A DNA stretch of 64,000 nt. It comes from Choricystis sp. odSpoLacu1 (lineage: Eukaryota > Chlorophyta > Trebouxiophyceae). A model generated the notes under the pieces. That model made no database searches, had not been told where the DNA came from, and saw only the letters and a list, made by a program, of their open reading frames with translations. The position numbers were made by a program, and so were the translations under genes. This document shows positions 1-10,467 of the stretch, one piece after another. How positions within the stretch are numbered: position 1 is the stretch's first letter; each line of letters starts with the position of its first letter. Location: positions 372,001-436,000 of the forward strand of contig OY253662.1 in assembly GCA_958009055.1 (NCBI GenBank), read 5' to 3'.

Positions 1-1001
1 TGGCGTTGATGGTGAGAAGAGAGAGAGGAAGGATGTATGTGAGTTTTTTTTTAAGAGAGAGAGAGAGAGAACACGACCCCACCCCACCACCCCACACACT
101 CAGGCCGCCTCGTTCTGCCTCCCGCTCACCGACCCCGGCCCCCTCGCCACCCGTTTCACCCGCTTTGCCATGGCGTCCGCTGCTGACTACTTTCCTGTGA
201 AGTTGGTGCTGGAGGATGAGGCGGCGCTCAAGGCGGGGCGTCAGTATGTTATTGGTAAGTGAGGGAAGAAAAACAAGTTTTTTTTGTTGTTGTTTTTCTT
301 CGCATCTTCCGTTGCTCACGCGACACACACACCACCACCCCAATCCCACTTCAGCCTACGAACCCCACTCCGCCCTCCCTGTCGGCCTCCCCGTCGCCTT
401 TTGCGACCTGTCCCCCCTCTCCCCCCCCTCCCTCCACCCCGTCCGCACCCTCGCTTCCTCCGCCTGCTTCCGTGTCCCCCTGGTGCGCCACCTGTGGTGG
501 TGGCTGGGGGGGCGGCACGCGTCGGCAGCGAGTGCTCACGCGCTGTTGGCCAGTGGTCACTCGGTCGCCGTCTGCCCGGGCGGCGTGCGCGAGTGCGCTT
601 ATTTGAAGAAAGGTGAAGAAACAGTCTTCGTCACCCAACGCTCAGGCTTTGTCAAGCTGGCGCTGGCCGCGGGGGCGCCCATTGTGCCCGTGTTTGCGTT
701 TGGCCAGACGGACGCGTACTCGTTTGCCCTCCCCGGCCCTCCCCTCTTCTCCGCCTCCTTCGTCTCCCGCGCCGCCCGAGCGGTGGGGTGCATGCCCCTG
801 CTGATGTGGGGGGTGGGGGGGACGCCGCTGCCGCACCGGTCGCCGATCACGATTGTGGTGGGGCGGCCGATAGGGGGCGGGGCGCCGATTGCGACTCCCT
901 CCACCGACTTGGTGGCTGCGACACTGGACAAGTATGTGGCCGCCTTAACGGCGTTGTATTGGCGGCACGCCAAGGAGGGGGTGCCGCTGACGGTGTTGTG
1001 A
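1..1001 (+). CDS. DGAT2: Diacylglycerol acyltransferase type 2 (C-terminal part, cut by window edge)
   Basis: The likely product is a DGAT2-family enzyme, which makes triacylglycerol from diacylglycerol and acyl-CoA at the ER. Exons are 1-11, 104-254 and 355-1001; the two introns begin GTGAGA and GTAAGT and end CAG. The visible 269 residues carry the family landmarks in order: the YFP motif (ADYFPVKL), the EPHS motif that plants and algae have in place of HPHG (YEPHSALPVG), the PGGVRE block, RSGFVKLALAAGAPIVPVF, and a hydrophobic C-terminal stretch. The N-terminal membrane hairpin lies outside the window. The stop is TGA at 999-1001. The exon 2/3 junction rebuilds an IAYEPHS sequence where most relatives have FGYEPHS. 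Close relatives (MGAT, wax synthase) share these motifs, so substrate preference is inferred. Confidence 0.9.
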
Positions 1002-1625
1002 AAGAGAGTGGGGTGGGGTGGGGGCGATTTTTGTTTTCGCACAAAGACACACCTTCCGTGTTTCTTTGCTCCCTGTCCCCCGTGTTTTCCTTGGTTTGGG
1101 GTGTGAGTGTCCGGCGTCTGAAGCCCGGAGCCGCCTTCTGCGGTCCCTGCGGGCGAGTCGTGCCCCTTCCCCCCTCCCTCGAGGGGGTGCGTCGTTTTAC
1201 TTTTCGCTGCGCCCCCCCTCGCGTCATTGTGTACAGCCCTTCCCTCCCTTCCCCCCACCCATCACATTTTGTCTCTGGGATCGCATTCCAAAAACAACGA
1301 CGGCCGCCTGCGTGTGTGCGCGTGCGCGCGCACACACACACACACTTCGCGCCTTGTTCTTCTTTTCGTTCGCTCCCCCTGTGTTTTCCTCTCTCTCTCT
1401 AGGCCCCGTCTGCTTTCTCGCTGCTTCGTTTGCACTGTGTGTTTTTACGCTGCGTGGTTTTAGGTCCTCTGGCGCACTTCGATTTATTTTTTAGAACACT
1501 GCAACAAAAACAAAAACAAACTATTTTTTTCGTTCAATCACATCTGCTTTCCACTTTTCAACCTACCGACCTCCACACACACACACACCTCTCCCCCCCC
1601 CACACACACACCACACATCAACCCA
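1002..1625. other. Intergenic region, 624 bp
   Basis: No gene seen. It holds T-rich and C-rich tracts, a short CG/CA dinucleotide run near 1318-1345, and, just before the next start codon, a CA- and C-rich leader (about 1574-1617). CA-rich leaders of this kind recur directly upstream of other start codons in this window. Confidence 0.6.
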
Positions 1626-2148
1626 ATGGCCATCCTCGGTCTGCGTGTTGTCGGCCCCACCGTCGCGGCCGCCCTGGTCGCGTCGACGTCGGCCTGGTGG
1701 TTCACCCCCGCGCTCTGCCACACGTCCCGCCCTGAAACGACCGCCACCTACACCGCCGAACGCGGGTCGCACGTTGCCAAGTTCCAGTCGGTCGACCGCA
1801 CGAGTGAGTCGGAGTGGAGAGGGGGAGGAAGAGGGCGTTTCGGCCGCTGCGACGTCGCCTCGGTACCAATGCGCCGAGTACCTGCCCGCTGCTGCCCCAC
1901 CCACCCACCCCCGCCCCTCAACGCCACTAGCGGTGGGGGTGGGGGCTGTGTCGAGTGCGAATGGGGGGGCAACCGCGAGCGGGGACGCGTGCAAGGGGCC
2001 GCGACCGCCGGAGGAAGCTTGTGAGCGGGGGCGCGACGCAACTCGCGACGGCGCGCGACGGCGCAGAAAAGCCAACTGGGCGCCGACCTTCCATCCCCAC
2101 CACCACCCAGCCCTCCTCAACCCGGTGACCGCGTTCAAGTACAACTGA
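1626..2148 (+). CDS. Small protein with N-terminal hydrophobic segment, unknown function
   Basis: I do not recognise this gene. A plausible model is exon 1 1626-1803, intron 1804-1930 (GTGAGT to CTAG, with a pyrimidine-rich 3' end) and exon 2 1931-2148, giving 131 residues. The N-terminus (MAILGLRVVGPTVAAALVAS) has a hydrophobic stretch of about 20 residues, like a mitochondrial targeting/anchor segment or a signal peptide. The middle is Gly/Arg-rich and low in complexity. The C-terminus (NPVTAFKYN, then stop) looks like real protein. The acceptor is the weakest point: 2018 is in frame too. Size and shape would suit a small organelle inner-membrane subunit, but that is a guess. Confidence 0.4.
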
Positions 2149-2317
2149 AAGCAACACTCGTCCCTGATCTCTTTGTGTGTATTCCTTTGTTTGGTGGCGG
2201 AGCGTTTTTTTGCCCGCGGCGTGTAGAAGAAAGAGACGTAACAACGCCCCGTTTTTTTTTGTTTTTCGATCAACCCTCGTCACAAAAGAATTGGGGGTTT
2301 CCGCGCTCTCAACTCTC

Positions 2318-4678
2318 TCAAAACTCTCTCTTCACTCGCTGTCCACCGTGCTGGACGCGGGCAACGCTTTCTCCAGCGTGCGCGCGCGCCACGCGCGCAC
2401 CCACTCGCGCGCGTCTTGCACGTTGGGTGGCACGGGGCCTCCCTTTCCCTCCTCTCTCCCCTGCCTGCTTCTGCTGCGCTGCCGTCACAGCCGCCCGCAC
2501 CCCGTCCGCGGGCGTCACCGTCGCCGCGGCCGCCGCTTCCTCCGCCTCCCGCACGCGGCCGCCACGCCCCGCAGCCGCGGCCGCCGCCACCCGAGGATCA
2601 GCCAGCACCTCCTTCACCACCTCCTCACTGGGCGGAGGAGGTGGCGGCACGGGCGCAGGCATGGGGGGCAGCCCCCGCGTGGGGCGGGCAGAGTCGACAA
2701 CACAGGCAGCCCACAGGCGCTCGACCTCTTTCGGCGTGCCAGCCGCCACCCGCCCCGCGTCGGCGGCCGGCCCCCGCCTCGCCTCCACCGTTTTGCCCGC
2801 CGCGTCAGGCGTGGCCAGCGCGCCCACGACCAGGCGGGCGACTTCGGCGCGGGAGATGACGCCGGAGACGCGGTCGCCTTGGTGCAGTTCCAACGGAAAC
2901 AGGGTGCCTTCTTGCTCGGTCGTCAGGCCGGTCATGCGGACCACAGCAAACCTGCCCGCCAGCACCCGCCGCAGGGCCGCTTCACCCATGTACTTCCAGT
3001 TGAGGGCGCCCCCCGGGTTGAGGCGGACGATTGGGATGTCGGCGGCGCGTGCCGCGGCGTCATCCCCGACGCGCGCGTTGCGCTCGGTGGACGCTGACGT
3101 CAGCAGCACGGCCACGGGGGGGGGTGGCGGTGAAGGCGCGCACGCCACCATCGATCTCCAGGGAGAAGGGGCCCGGCTTGCAGCGGGGGTTTGGGGCGCC
3201 ATCAAACTCAAAGCGCGAGAGGACGAGCCCCACCTGCCTCACAGCCGTCGGGTCCAGCGGGGGGGGCGGCCGCATCGTACCGCGCGCGCTTCGTGGGGAC
3301 AAAGTGTGACCAGGGCAGGCGGATGGTTACCCACTCGCCGGCGACGGTGGGGATCAGGGCTTGGTACACGGCTTCCGGCACGTCCACCTGGTCCGCAGTT
3401 TTAACGTTCAATTTAAACGTTTGGCCATCCCCTTTAACCCGCAACGCCAGGCCGGACGCGCCCGCCAGGTTGAGGGTGAGGCCGGGGCGGGTGCGGGCGC
3501 CGCAGAAGCCGCCGCCTGGGGGGGGGGGGGGGGGGGGGAAGTTAGGAGGTGTGAGGGGGCGCGTAGATAGACTGCCTCAAAAAAACTCCCCCCCCCCCCC
3601 TCTGCCCCTCCCCTTCCCCCTCCCCACACCCGCACCTTCAAACCGCAGCACCCCCCGCCACACCGCCCCACTGGAGTTCCCCCCCTCCGGCCCCGCGGGT
3701 TCGAGCACGGACTCGCTCACCCCCCCCATGATGGCATCGTCCAGCCTCTCCCACGCGCCCACATCGCTCCCACTGGCCATGGGCAGCACCACTGGAGTCG
3801 GGGGCGCGAGGATGGCGTCCATCGAGGGAGGCGGCAGGGCGGCCGCGATGGCGGTGGCGACGGTTTCGACGCCTTTCGCGTCGATCGCTTCAGGCGACGC
3901 GCCATCGAGGTACACCACGCCGCCCGGGGGGGCGCCCTCTGGCGGCCGCTCCACCACCGGCCCCAGCGCCAGCACGGCCTGAGTGACGCCGGTCCAGAGG
4001 GCGGGGTTGGAAGCCGGGTCCAGGGTGGAGGGGGTCGTGACGTCGACGTTGGACACGATCGCGAGTGTCGCGCGCCCGCCCGGCTGCACACCCTCCGCCG
4101 CCACGCCGACCGCCTCCAGGGCGTCCCTCGCACGGGCCTCGTCGCGCACCGCGGCCACGACGTCCCGGCCGGAAGCCAGCAGGGAGGCGACGACGGCGCG
4201 CCCGGTTTTGCCCGACGCGCCGAAAACAAGCACCGCGTTTTTGACGACTGGGCGAGACGGGACGGCCTGCCCACCCCCAGCCGACGAGGGCGACGGCGAT
4301 GGCGAGCTGGAGTCCCCGGTCAGGGCGGAGGCGACGGCGGCGCCCATGCCGGCGACGACTGAGAGGGTGGGAGGGGGGGGGGGAGGGTGGGTGCGGGGGG
4401 GGTGGCGGTTAGGGCAAAGAGAGAGAGCGACGCTCTCTCTCTCCCCATCCAACACGCCCCCCCCCCCCCCTTCACTCCCCACACGCACTCGACCCCAGCG
4501 CGATCCACGCCTCCTTGGGCGCGTGCGCAAAGGCGGCCGCCAGGCCGGTCTCGTCGGAGGCGCGCACAGCAACGACGCGCGCACGGCGCGTGCGGCGTGC
4601 GGCGGGCAGGGGCGCGGCGGTCGCACCAGGCGACGCGCGCGGGCGGAGGGCGGCCGGCCGCGGCGCGGCGGTGAGCAT
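2318..4678 (-). CDS. HCF173: HCF173-like atypical SDR with CIA30 domain (psbA translation factor)
   Basis: In plants HCF173 promotes initiation of psbA (D1) translation in the chloroplast and is built from a degenerate short-chain dehydrogenase interrupted by a CIA30 domain. The same order is seen here. Exon 1 (4678-4489) is a Ser/Ala/Arg-rich plastid transit peptide. Exon 2 (4358-3636) carries the Rossmann start (VLVFGASGKTGRAVVASLL) and the start of CIA30 (WERLDDAIMGGVSES). Exon 3 (3515-2318) carries the rest of CIA30 (VKGDGQTFKLNVKTADQ, LVLSRFEFDG) and the second SDR half (PIVRLNPGGALNWKYMGE, GDRVSGVISRAEVARL). Two frame changes in exon 3 fall in an 8-base (3259-3266) and a 9-base (3116-3124) G run on the plus strand; removing one base from each restores an uninterrupted protein of about 702 residues. 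The C-terminal 100 residues are alanine/arginine-rich and may be divergent. Confidence 0.85.
4418..4442. repeat. Perfect inverted repeat in HCF173 intron 1
   Basis: Arms 4418-4429 and 4431-4442 are 12 bases each around one central base, made of AG repeats closed by GCG/CGC. The element sits inside the intron 4359-4488 of the minus-strand HCF173 gene and could form a stable hairpin in the pre-mRNA. No function is evident. Confidence 0.6.
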
Positions 4679-4815
4679 GGGGAGGTGGGGGAGGGGGAGA
4701 GGGAGCAACGACAAAAAAGGACGCTGGTCGTTGTGGCAACCACTCTTCTGGCCAAAGAAACAAAGCAAACCAGCGGTCCAGACCGCGTTCCCGTGTCCCT
4801 GTCTCTCCCCCCGCT
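4679..4815. promoter_or_regulatory. Bidirectional promoter, HCF173 / carbonic anhydrase
   Basis: Only 137 bp separate the two start codons, so core promoters and 5' leaders of both genes must share or overlap this DNA. It contains a pyrimidine/purine-skewed tract next to HCF173 and a less GC-rich centre (about 4710-4770). No TATA box is clear. Both products serve photosynthesis, so co-regulation is plausible but not shown. Confidence 0.5.
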
Positions 4816-6222
4816 ATGGCGGACGAGGTGAGTAGCGTGTGACCTGGGCGTGGGCGCGTGTGGATGGGGGGCGAGCAGAGGGAGAGGGCAAAGGGCACGC
4901 CGTGTCTGCAAGCGCATGTCCCGACCCCCTCCCGACCACCCCCGCCCCCGCCCCCCCTCTCCACCCCCTCAGCCACCCCCACCCCACACAAAGGGCGTCA
5001 CCTTTGCCACGGCCCCCGACGCCGTCGCCCCGCCCCCCCCCCCCCCCCGCCCCCCGCCTCACCCACACCCCGTCCCACGGCTCCGACGCCTCGCGCGCGA
5101 GAGCCCACGAAGCCCTGGCCATCCTGCTGGAAGGCAACGCCCGCTTCGTGTCTGGCGCCCCCCTCGTCCGCGCCCGCGCAGACCCCGGCGCTCTGACCGA
5201 CCTAGCCTCCGACGATGACGGCGCGCGCCCCCTCGCCGCCGTCCTCGCCTGCTCCGACTCGCGCTGCCCCCCCGAACTCCTGTTCGATGGCGGTGTGGGC
5301 GACCTGGCGGTCGTGCGTGTGTCGGGAGGGGCTCTCGACCCCGTGGTCGTGGATTCAGTCGTGGCTGCCGTCACCCACAACGGCGCGCGCCTCGTCGTGG
5401 TGTTGGGCCACACCCGCTGTGGCGCGGTCAGACGCGCCGTCGCACGCTACGTGGCCAAAGAGGGCGGGGAGGGTGGGGGTGGGGGCGGGGGGAGCACGCC
5501 TGGCGCCGCCGTCGCTGCGTCGCCGTTTGCGAGTGGGCCTCCTCCCTCACCCTCCGCCTCCGCTCCCACTCCCTCCTCTTCTTCCTTCTGGTTCGCCCGC
5601 CTGGCCGCCTCCTGCGGCTGTGCGCCCCCCCCCCGCCGTGTCGGGAGGCGGCTCCCGCGGCTCGGCCTCCGCGCGCCGCTCGGTCGACCGCGACCGCTCG
5701 ACAGGAGGCGCCGACTCCTCCTCCTTCCTGGCGCGCGCGTCCGCCACCCCGCTGGCCGCGGTGTCGGACGCGCTGGCGGGGGCGGTGGCGGCGGTCGCCA
5801 AAGCTCGCGGCGGGCGGCTGGGGCGCGGCACAGCAGAAGATGGTGGTGGTGGTGGCGACGCTGGCGCCGCCACCACTGACCCCGCCCTCTCGGATGACGC
5901 CGCCGCCCGCCGCCTGGCGCTGCGGTCCCAGGACTCGCTGTCGTTGAACCACGCGAGGCTGGCGCGGGACAGGCTGAGGAAAGGGGGAGGGGAGGGGGGG
6001 GAGGGAGAGGAAGACGATGAACGAGGCGCTGTGGTCACCGACGTGGTTGAAGAACACGTCAAGCGCGCTGCTGCAGCCTTGCTGGCGGCCCTGGTGGCGC
6101 GCGATCCCGAGGTTGCGCGCGAGGTGGAGGTGGTGGCCGCGCGGGTGGACTACGCGAGTGGGGGCAAAGTGAGCGTGCTGCGGCGGGCGTGGCTGGGGGC
6201 TCGCGGAACGCTGTATGAGTGA
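4816..6222 (+). CDS. Beta-carbonic anhydrase with a long low-complexity insert
   Basis: Beta-carbonic anhydrases interconvert CO2 and bicarbonate with a zinc held by two Cys, one His and usually one Asp. The zinc motifs are visible: ACSDSRCPPEL (Cys-x-Asp-x-Arg) and VVVLGHTRCGAV (His-x-x-Cys). After them comes an unusual Gly/Ser/Pro/Arg-rich insert of roughly 150-200 residues, then a typical C-terminal helix region (VVTDVVEEHVKRAAAALL, ARVDYASGGKVSVL). The proposed first exon is only MADE (4816-4827), followed by an intron to about 4972. Frame breaks fall in a 16-base C run (5033-5048) and a 10-base C run (5625-5634); one base fewer in each gives a continuous protein of about 420 residues. 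The start and N-terminus are uncertain, so targeting cannot be read. TGTAA at 6296 may be its poly(A) signal. Confidence 0.8.
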
Positions 6223-6295
6223 TGAAAAACGAGGGCCGTGTATGTGTGATCAATGGACACGGCGGGCGGAAAGTTTTTGGCTGAGGGTTCGGGCG

Positions 6296-6300
6296 TGTAA
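6296..6300 (+). terminator. Possible TGTAA poly(A) signal of the carbonic anhydrase gene
   Basis: TGTAA lies about 74 bp after the stop. TGTAA is the usual poly(A) signal in chlorophyte algae such as Chlamydomonas. A five-base match can be chance, but similar matches follow several other genes here. Confidence 0.35.
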
Positions 6301-6376
6301 CAACGCAAAAAAACAACGAAAAAAACACAACTTTCGTTTCCTCATTGCTTCTCCCCCCTTCCGCGGGGCTCAAAAA

Positions 6377-8520
6377 ATGGAAACCTGGGCGTCTTACTCC
6401 TCGTCATGGGCCCCCCAGCAACCCGTGGAAGCTCCGCCATGGGTTGCGACCAGCTTGGTGGCCGGCTCCGGCCCCTCTGCGCCACCGCCGCCCCCCACCC
6501 AAATTCTAAACCCCCCTCTCCTCACCGAATCGTTTATGTTGACCGCATTCAAGGTAGGGTGTAGGGTATTGATGCAGCAGATTGCGGCGACACCTTGGAG
6601 CGTGGTCCCAGGGCAGGAGGCGCCGTGTGTGGGGTCGGCGGGGACGGGGGGAACGCGCTTTTCGCGAAACCACGCACGCTTTTGTTGCCCGCCCCACCCC
6701 GCCGCCCTCCGCCCACCCCCGCCCTCCCCACCCCCCACTCAGATCGCCATGTGTCCCCACGAAGCCACCCTGGCCCACGATTGGGCGCTGTGCCCGTACG
6801 CGCACACGGGTGAGGGAGAGGAGGAAAAGGGCGGTTGGTACCGCGAGAGTTTTGGTTTACCCGCATGCGCGGGGCGTGTCTTCGAGAGTCCCCCCCGGCG
6901 ACGCCCACTCCCGTCCACCTCCACCCAGGCGAGAAAGTGACGCGGCGCGACCCGTCGAGCGGCATCTACACCGGCATCTCGTGCTGCGAGGCCAAGGTGC
7001 GGAGTTGGAGGGAGGGGGGAAGGCGCGCCCGCGCGTGGTGAAGGCGCGGGGGGTACCGCCTCAATTGAACCGCGCCGTTTCCCACTAGCGCTGGCCGCGC
7101 GGCCACGCTCGCCACCCCCAGCGAGCACACGTCTGCCTTGTTCATCGCATGTTGGGCGGGGGCGGAGGCGGGGAGGCGGGCGCGCGTGGCGGGCGAAGCC
7201 ACACGCCCAGCACACGCTTTTTGCCTAACCTCACGCCCTTCCCTCCACCACAGAAAACCGGCTTCTGCCAGCGTGGCGACCAGTGCCCCTACGCCCACAA
7301 CGTGTTTGAGTACTGGCTGCACCCGACGCGGTGAGAGTGTGGGAGAGGGAAGGAAAGGAAGAGAGGCGCGAGCGTCGTGCTCTCCTTGCCCTCTCACACA
7401 CTAACCCTAACCCACCCCTCTCTTCCCACAGCTACCGCACCCAGCTCTGCAACGATGGCCCCTCCTGTGCCCGCCGCATCTGCTTCTTTGCGCACGACCC
7501 CTCTGAAGTGCGGGTGCCACCGTGCAAGCCCTGCGTGCCGCCGCGCGCGCTGGCGGGCCTGGCCGCCGAAGCCGCCGCGCGCGGAGGCGGCGCCCCCCGC
7601 CCCCGCGGCCGGGCGCGTGGGCGCCGTGGTGGCGGCGGCGCCGTGGCGGCTGCTGCGGCTGCGGCAGGCCTGTACGGCCTGTCCCCGGGAGGCGGCGGGT
7701 TTTATGGCGCCGGGTTTCCGTTTTCGCCGGCCTCCGCCCCACCCTCCTTTGGCTCCTCCCTCGGCTCCACCCCCTGCTCCTCGTTGTATGTGGCGGCGGC
7801 AGCCAAGTCGCTGTCTTTATCCTCCCTGGCTTCAGCGGGGGGCATGTTTGGGTCGTTGGAGGGGTTGAACTGCCATGCCGCGGGCGCGTCGCCGCCTCGC
7901 GCCAACGGCTTCCCCGCCTGCGGCACCGACCCCATCCGCCGCCGGTCGGCGCTTGACGGACGGCCGTCGGACGCGCCCGCGCCCGGCGGTGGCGCCCCCG
8001 GCACGTCGCCGCTGTGGGCCGAAGTCGCTGCGGCCGCCGCGCGCGCGGCCGCGCTGGCGCGCGTTTACCCGCCCGGCCGCGCCTCGGTCGACGTCCCTGC
8101 CGACGCGGCGGCGGCGCGGCGGGCTGAATTGGGCGTGCCTGACGCGCCGTCTGCACGGCGGTGGTCGGCGGCGGCCGCGCTCGACCGCACAGACAGTGGC
8201 GGCGGCGGTGGCGGTGCCTCCGTCGCCGCCGCCGCCGCGTCCGCCGAGGACGAGCTGCGCCTGGCCTCGCTGCGGCTGCGGCTGGAGCTGGACCGGGATG
8301 GTGGGGAAGGCGGCGAGTGGGGCGCACCCCCCCCCCGCGCAATCACCCCCCCCCCCCCGCCCAACCACCGCCCGCCACGCACAACGACTGGGCGCCCTCC
8401 GCCCCCTGGTCCCTGCCTGACGCTGCCCCCCTGGAGACGGCGAGATCTCTGCGCGCGTTTCTGTCGCGCGGGCAGGCGTCGGGGGGGGAGGAGGCGGCCG
8501 CCGACGTGGCTCATGTTTGA
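6377..8520 (+). CDS. RR-TZF-type CCCH zinc-finger protein
   Basis: This belongs to the plant arginine-rich tandem CCCH zinc-finger family, RNA-binding proteins of cytoplasmic granules that regulate mRNA turnover. Exons: 6377-6553, 6743-6809, 6929-6996, 7254-7330, 7432-8520. The family block spans residues of about 55-160: LTAFKIAMCPHEATLAHDW, CPYAHTGEKVTRRDP, KTGFCQRGDQCPYAHNVFEY, WLHPTRYRTQLCNDGPSC and ARRICFFAHDPSEVR. The first unit is divergent, as in relatives. The remaining two thirds is Ala/Gly/Ser-rich and probably disordered. Near the end two C runs (10 bases at 8327-8336, 13 bases at 8346-8358) break the frame. Removing one base from each, or adding one base overall, links to a natural ending (NDWAPSAPWSLPDA ... 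stop 8518-8520), about 491 residues; without correction the frame ends at 8527 in Arg/Pro-rich sequence. Confidence 0.85.
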
Positions 8521-10467
8521 GGCGTAAAAAAAGCCGTCGAAAAAACATCGTCATCAAAAAAACGGAGAGCAGGGGGCGCGTGCGCGCGCGCCGCGCGGGC
8601 GCCCGCGCGCGTTTTCGATCTAAACCAAAGCACACGGGCCTCTTTCATCTTTGGGATGGTTGACTTGCCACCGTCTTCTTTGTGTTCGGGGGGGAAGGGC
8701 TCGCGGCGCCCGCCCCCCGCCACAAAACTCCTGCGCCTGTTCCCCCCACAACACCCCCCCACCCTCTATATCCCCCCCCCCCTGCGATATTACACCACCC
8801 CACGCACCACAAGTGACCGGCCGGCGACCTGCAGCCCACCCCTCTGGGCGCACCATCCCCAAAAGCGCGCGCGCGGCGTTTCTTTCCGCCTCGCCTGCGC
8901 GCTGGCGTGCCGCCCTCCCTCCCCCTCCCCCTCCCCACCTCCCGCTGTGCCTCCTTGTGCTGTGTCTTTTTTCGTCATTCGACAACAATCCACCCCCTGC
9001 CCCCCCCCCCTCCTTTTTTTCTTTCGACCTGGGCCCCTCCCCCCTCGCCGCGACTTTTTTTTCTTTTGCCAAACATCACTTGTTTTCCCCCCCACCCCTC
9101 TAGGCGTGTGCTGTGTGTCGGCCGCCTTTTGCACACACCCCTCCCGGCGTGCCGCACACACACATCACCCCTTTTCCTGTTTCCCCTGGCGACCGTTGCC
9201 TGAACACAGCCCCCCGTGTGTGGAAAAGGGGGGTGGGTGGGGAAACGCGGCAGAGCGTTGGGACACCCCCCCCACCCCACCCCCACGGTAACCACTCCCC
9301 CCCCCCCCCCCCCCCTTCTAAGGTGTGCTTTAAGAGGCGTCCCCCCCCCACACACACACACACCATGGTTACACGTCCTTTTTTTTCATTTTTTGACTCA
9401 AAACACAAACATATAGGCCTGCCTCCCTTGAAACGCCACTTTAAGAAAAAACTCTTTTTTCTCGCTTTTTTGCGATCCCTCCACACTCCACCGCGGTGGA
9501 TGCGTGACCGGCTGGGGTGTGAGCTGCTGGACACCCCGCCTGGCCAAAAAGCTTGTGGGGCCCCACTGCCTTTTTTTTCACACACGACCCCTAGGCACGA
9601 CAATTTTTTCTTTTTTTCGTTTCTGTTGTCGTCCGGTGCAGGCTGCGTTCCCTTTTTTCCCTCTGTGGTTTGCGTCCGCGTGTGTCGTTTGGGGACCCCC
9701 CCGACCTGTGTCGTGGGCGTTTTCTGTGCGCTCTGAGAAAGCGGCGTCCCTTAACGTTTCTCGCTTGTGGGCCACGCCCTTGTGGCAACGCACACAAACA
9801 CACACCGGGCGCCAACCACCCCTGCTTTTCCCCCCGAGTGTGGGAAGACACACAAACACACCCCACCGCGGCTGAGCCGCCCCCACACAAGCCCCCCCCC
9901 TAACCCACACACACCTACTGCCGCGTGTGTGCTGTTTTGTGTAAGAAGCATAAGTCCCCCTACCGAGAGATGAGAGAGTGTTTTTTTCGAAAAATGATGT
10001 GCATTTTTTTGACAAGGGGAAAGTGTGGGGGGGAATGCGCGCACGCGGGACGGCGGCTGGCGCGGGAAAATAAGGGGGTCGTGTTTCTGGTCGCGCACAC
10101 GGTGGTTGGGCGGCGGTGAAAAAAATAGGGCAAGTTTTTTTTTCACTCAAAACAATTCATCGCTCGATTCAATGTGTCAAGTTCTCTCGCTCACTCAGTT
10201 TTCACTCAAAAAGACGTGTTCTCTCATCGCTCAAAAAGGGGGGGGGGGGAAGGGAGGGGATCAGTGTGGCACAAGGTTGGAAGGTTAAAAAAAAAACACG
10301 GCAGCAGCAAGAATCAGGCAGAGAACGGGGGAAAACACGAGCGCGCAGCGGGGATGGCAAAGCAGGGGTGGGGGCACAAACAGGGGAGGCAGCAGCAGCA
10401 GCAGCGGGGGGGACGAAACACCAGAGCGACGACGGGGGGCGAAGAGAAAAAAGACGTTGTTTTTTCT
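8521..10467. other. Intergenic region, 1.95 kb, low complexity
   Basis: I see no convincing gene. The stretch is full of C, T and A homopolymers, CA runs (about 9347-9362) and short GC palindromic blocks (8575-8612), and is less GC-rich than the genes. An ATG at 9365 follows a CA-rich leader and opens a 123-codon frame to 9736, but its product is Phe/Thr/Cys-rich because of T runs and matches nothing I know. The region may hold the long 3' UTR of the zinc-finger gene, a non-coding RNA, or nothing. Confidence 0.5.

Noticed and set aside
7402..7414. Two CCCTAA-like units, possible interstitial telomere repeat
   Set aside because: Only about two units, inside a pyrimidine-rich intron 3' end where such sequence is expected by chance.
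9365..9736. 123-codon frame after a CA-rich leader
   Set aside because: The product is Phe/Thr/Cys-rich because of T runs; no domain, and no codon pattern like the neighbours.
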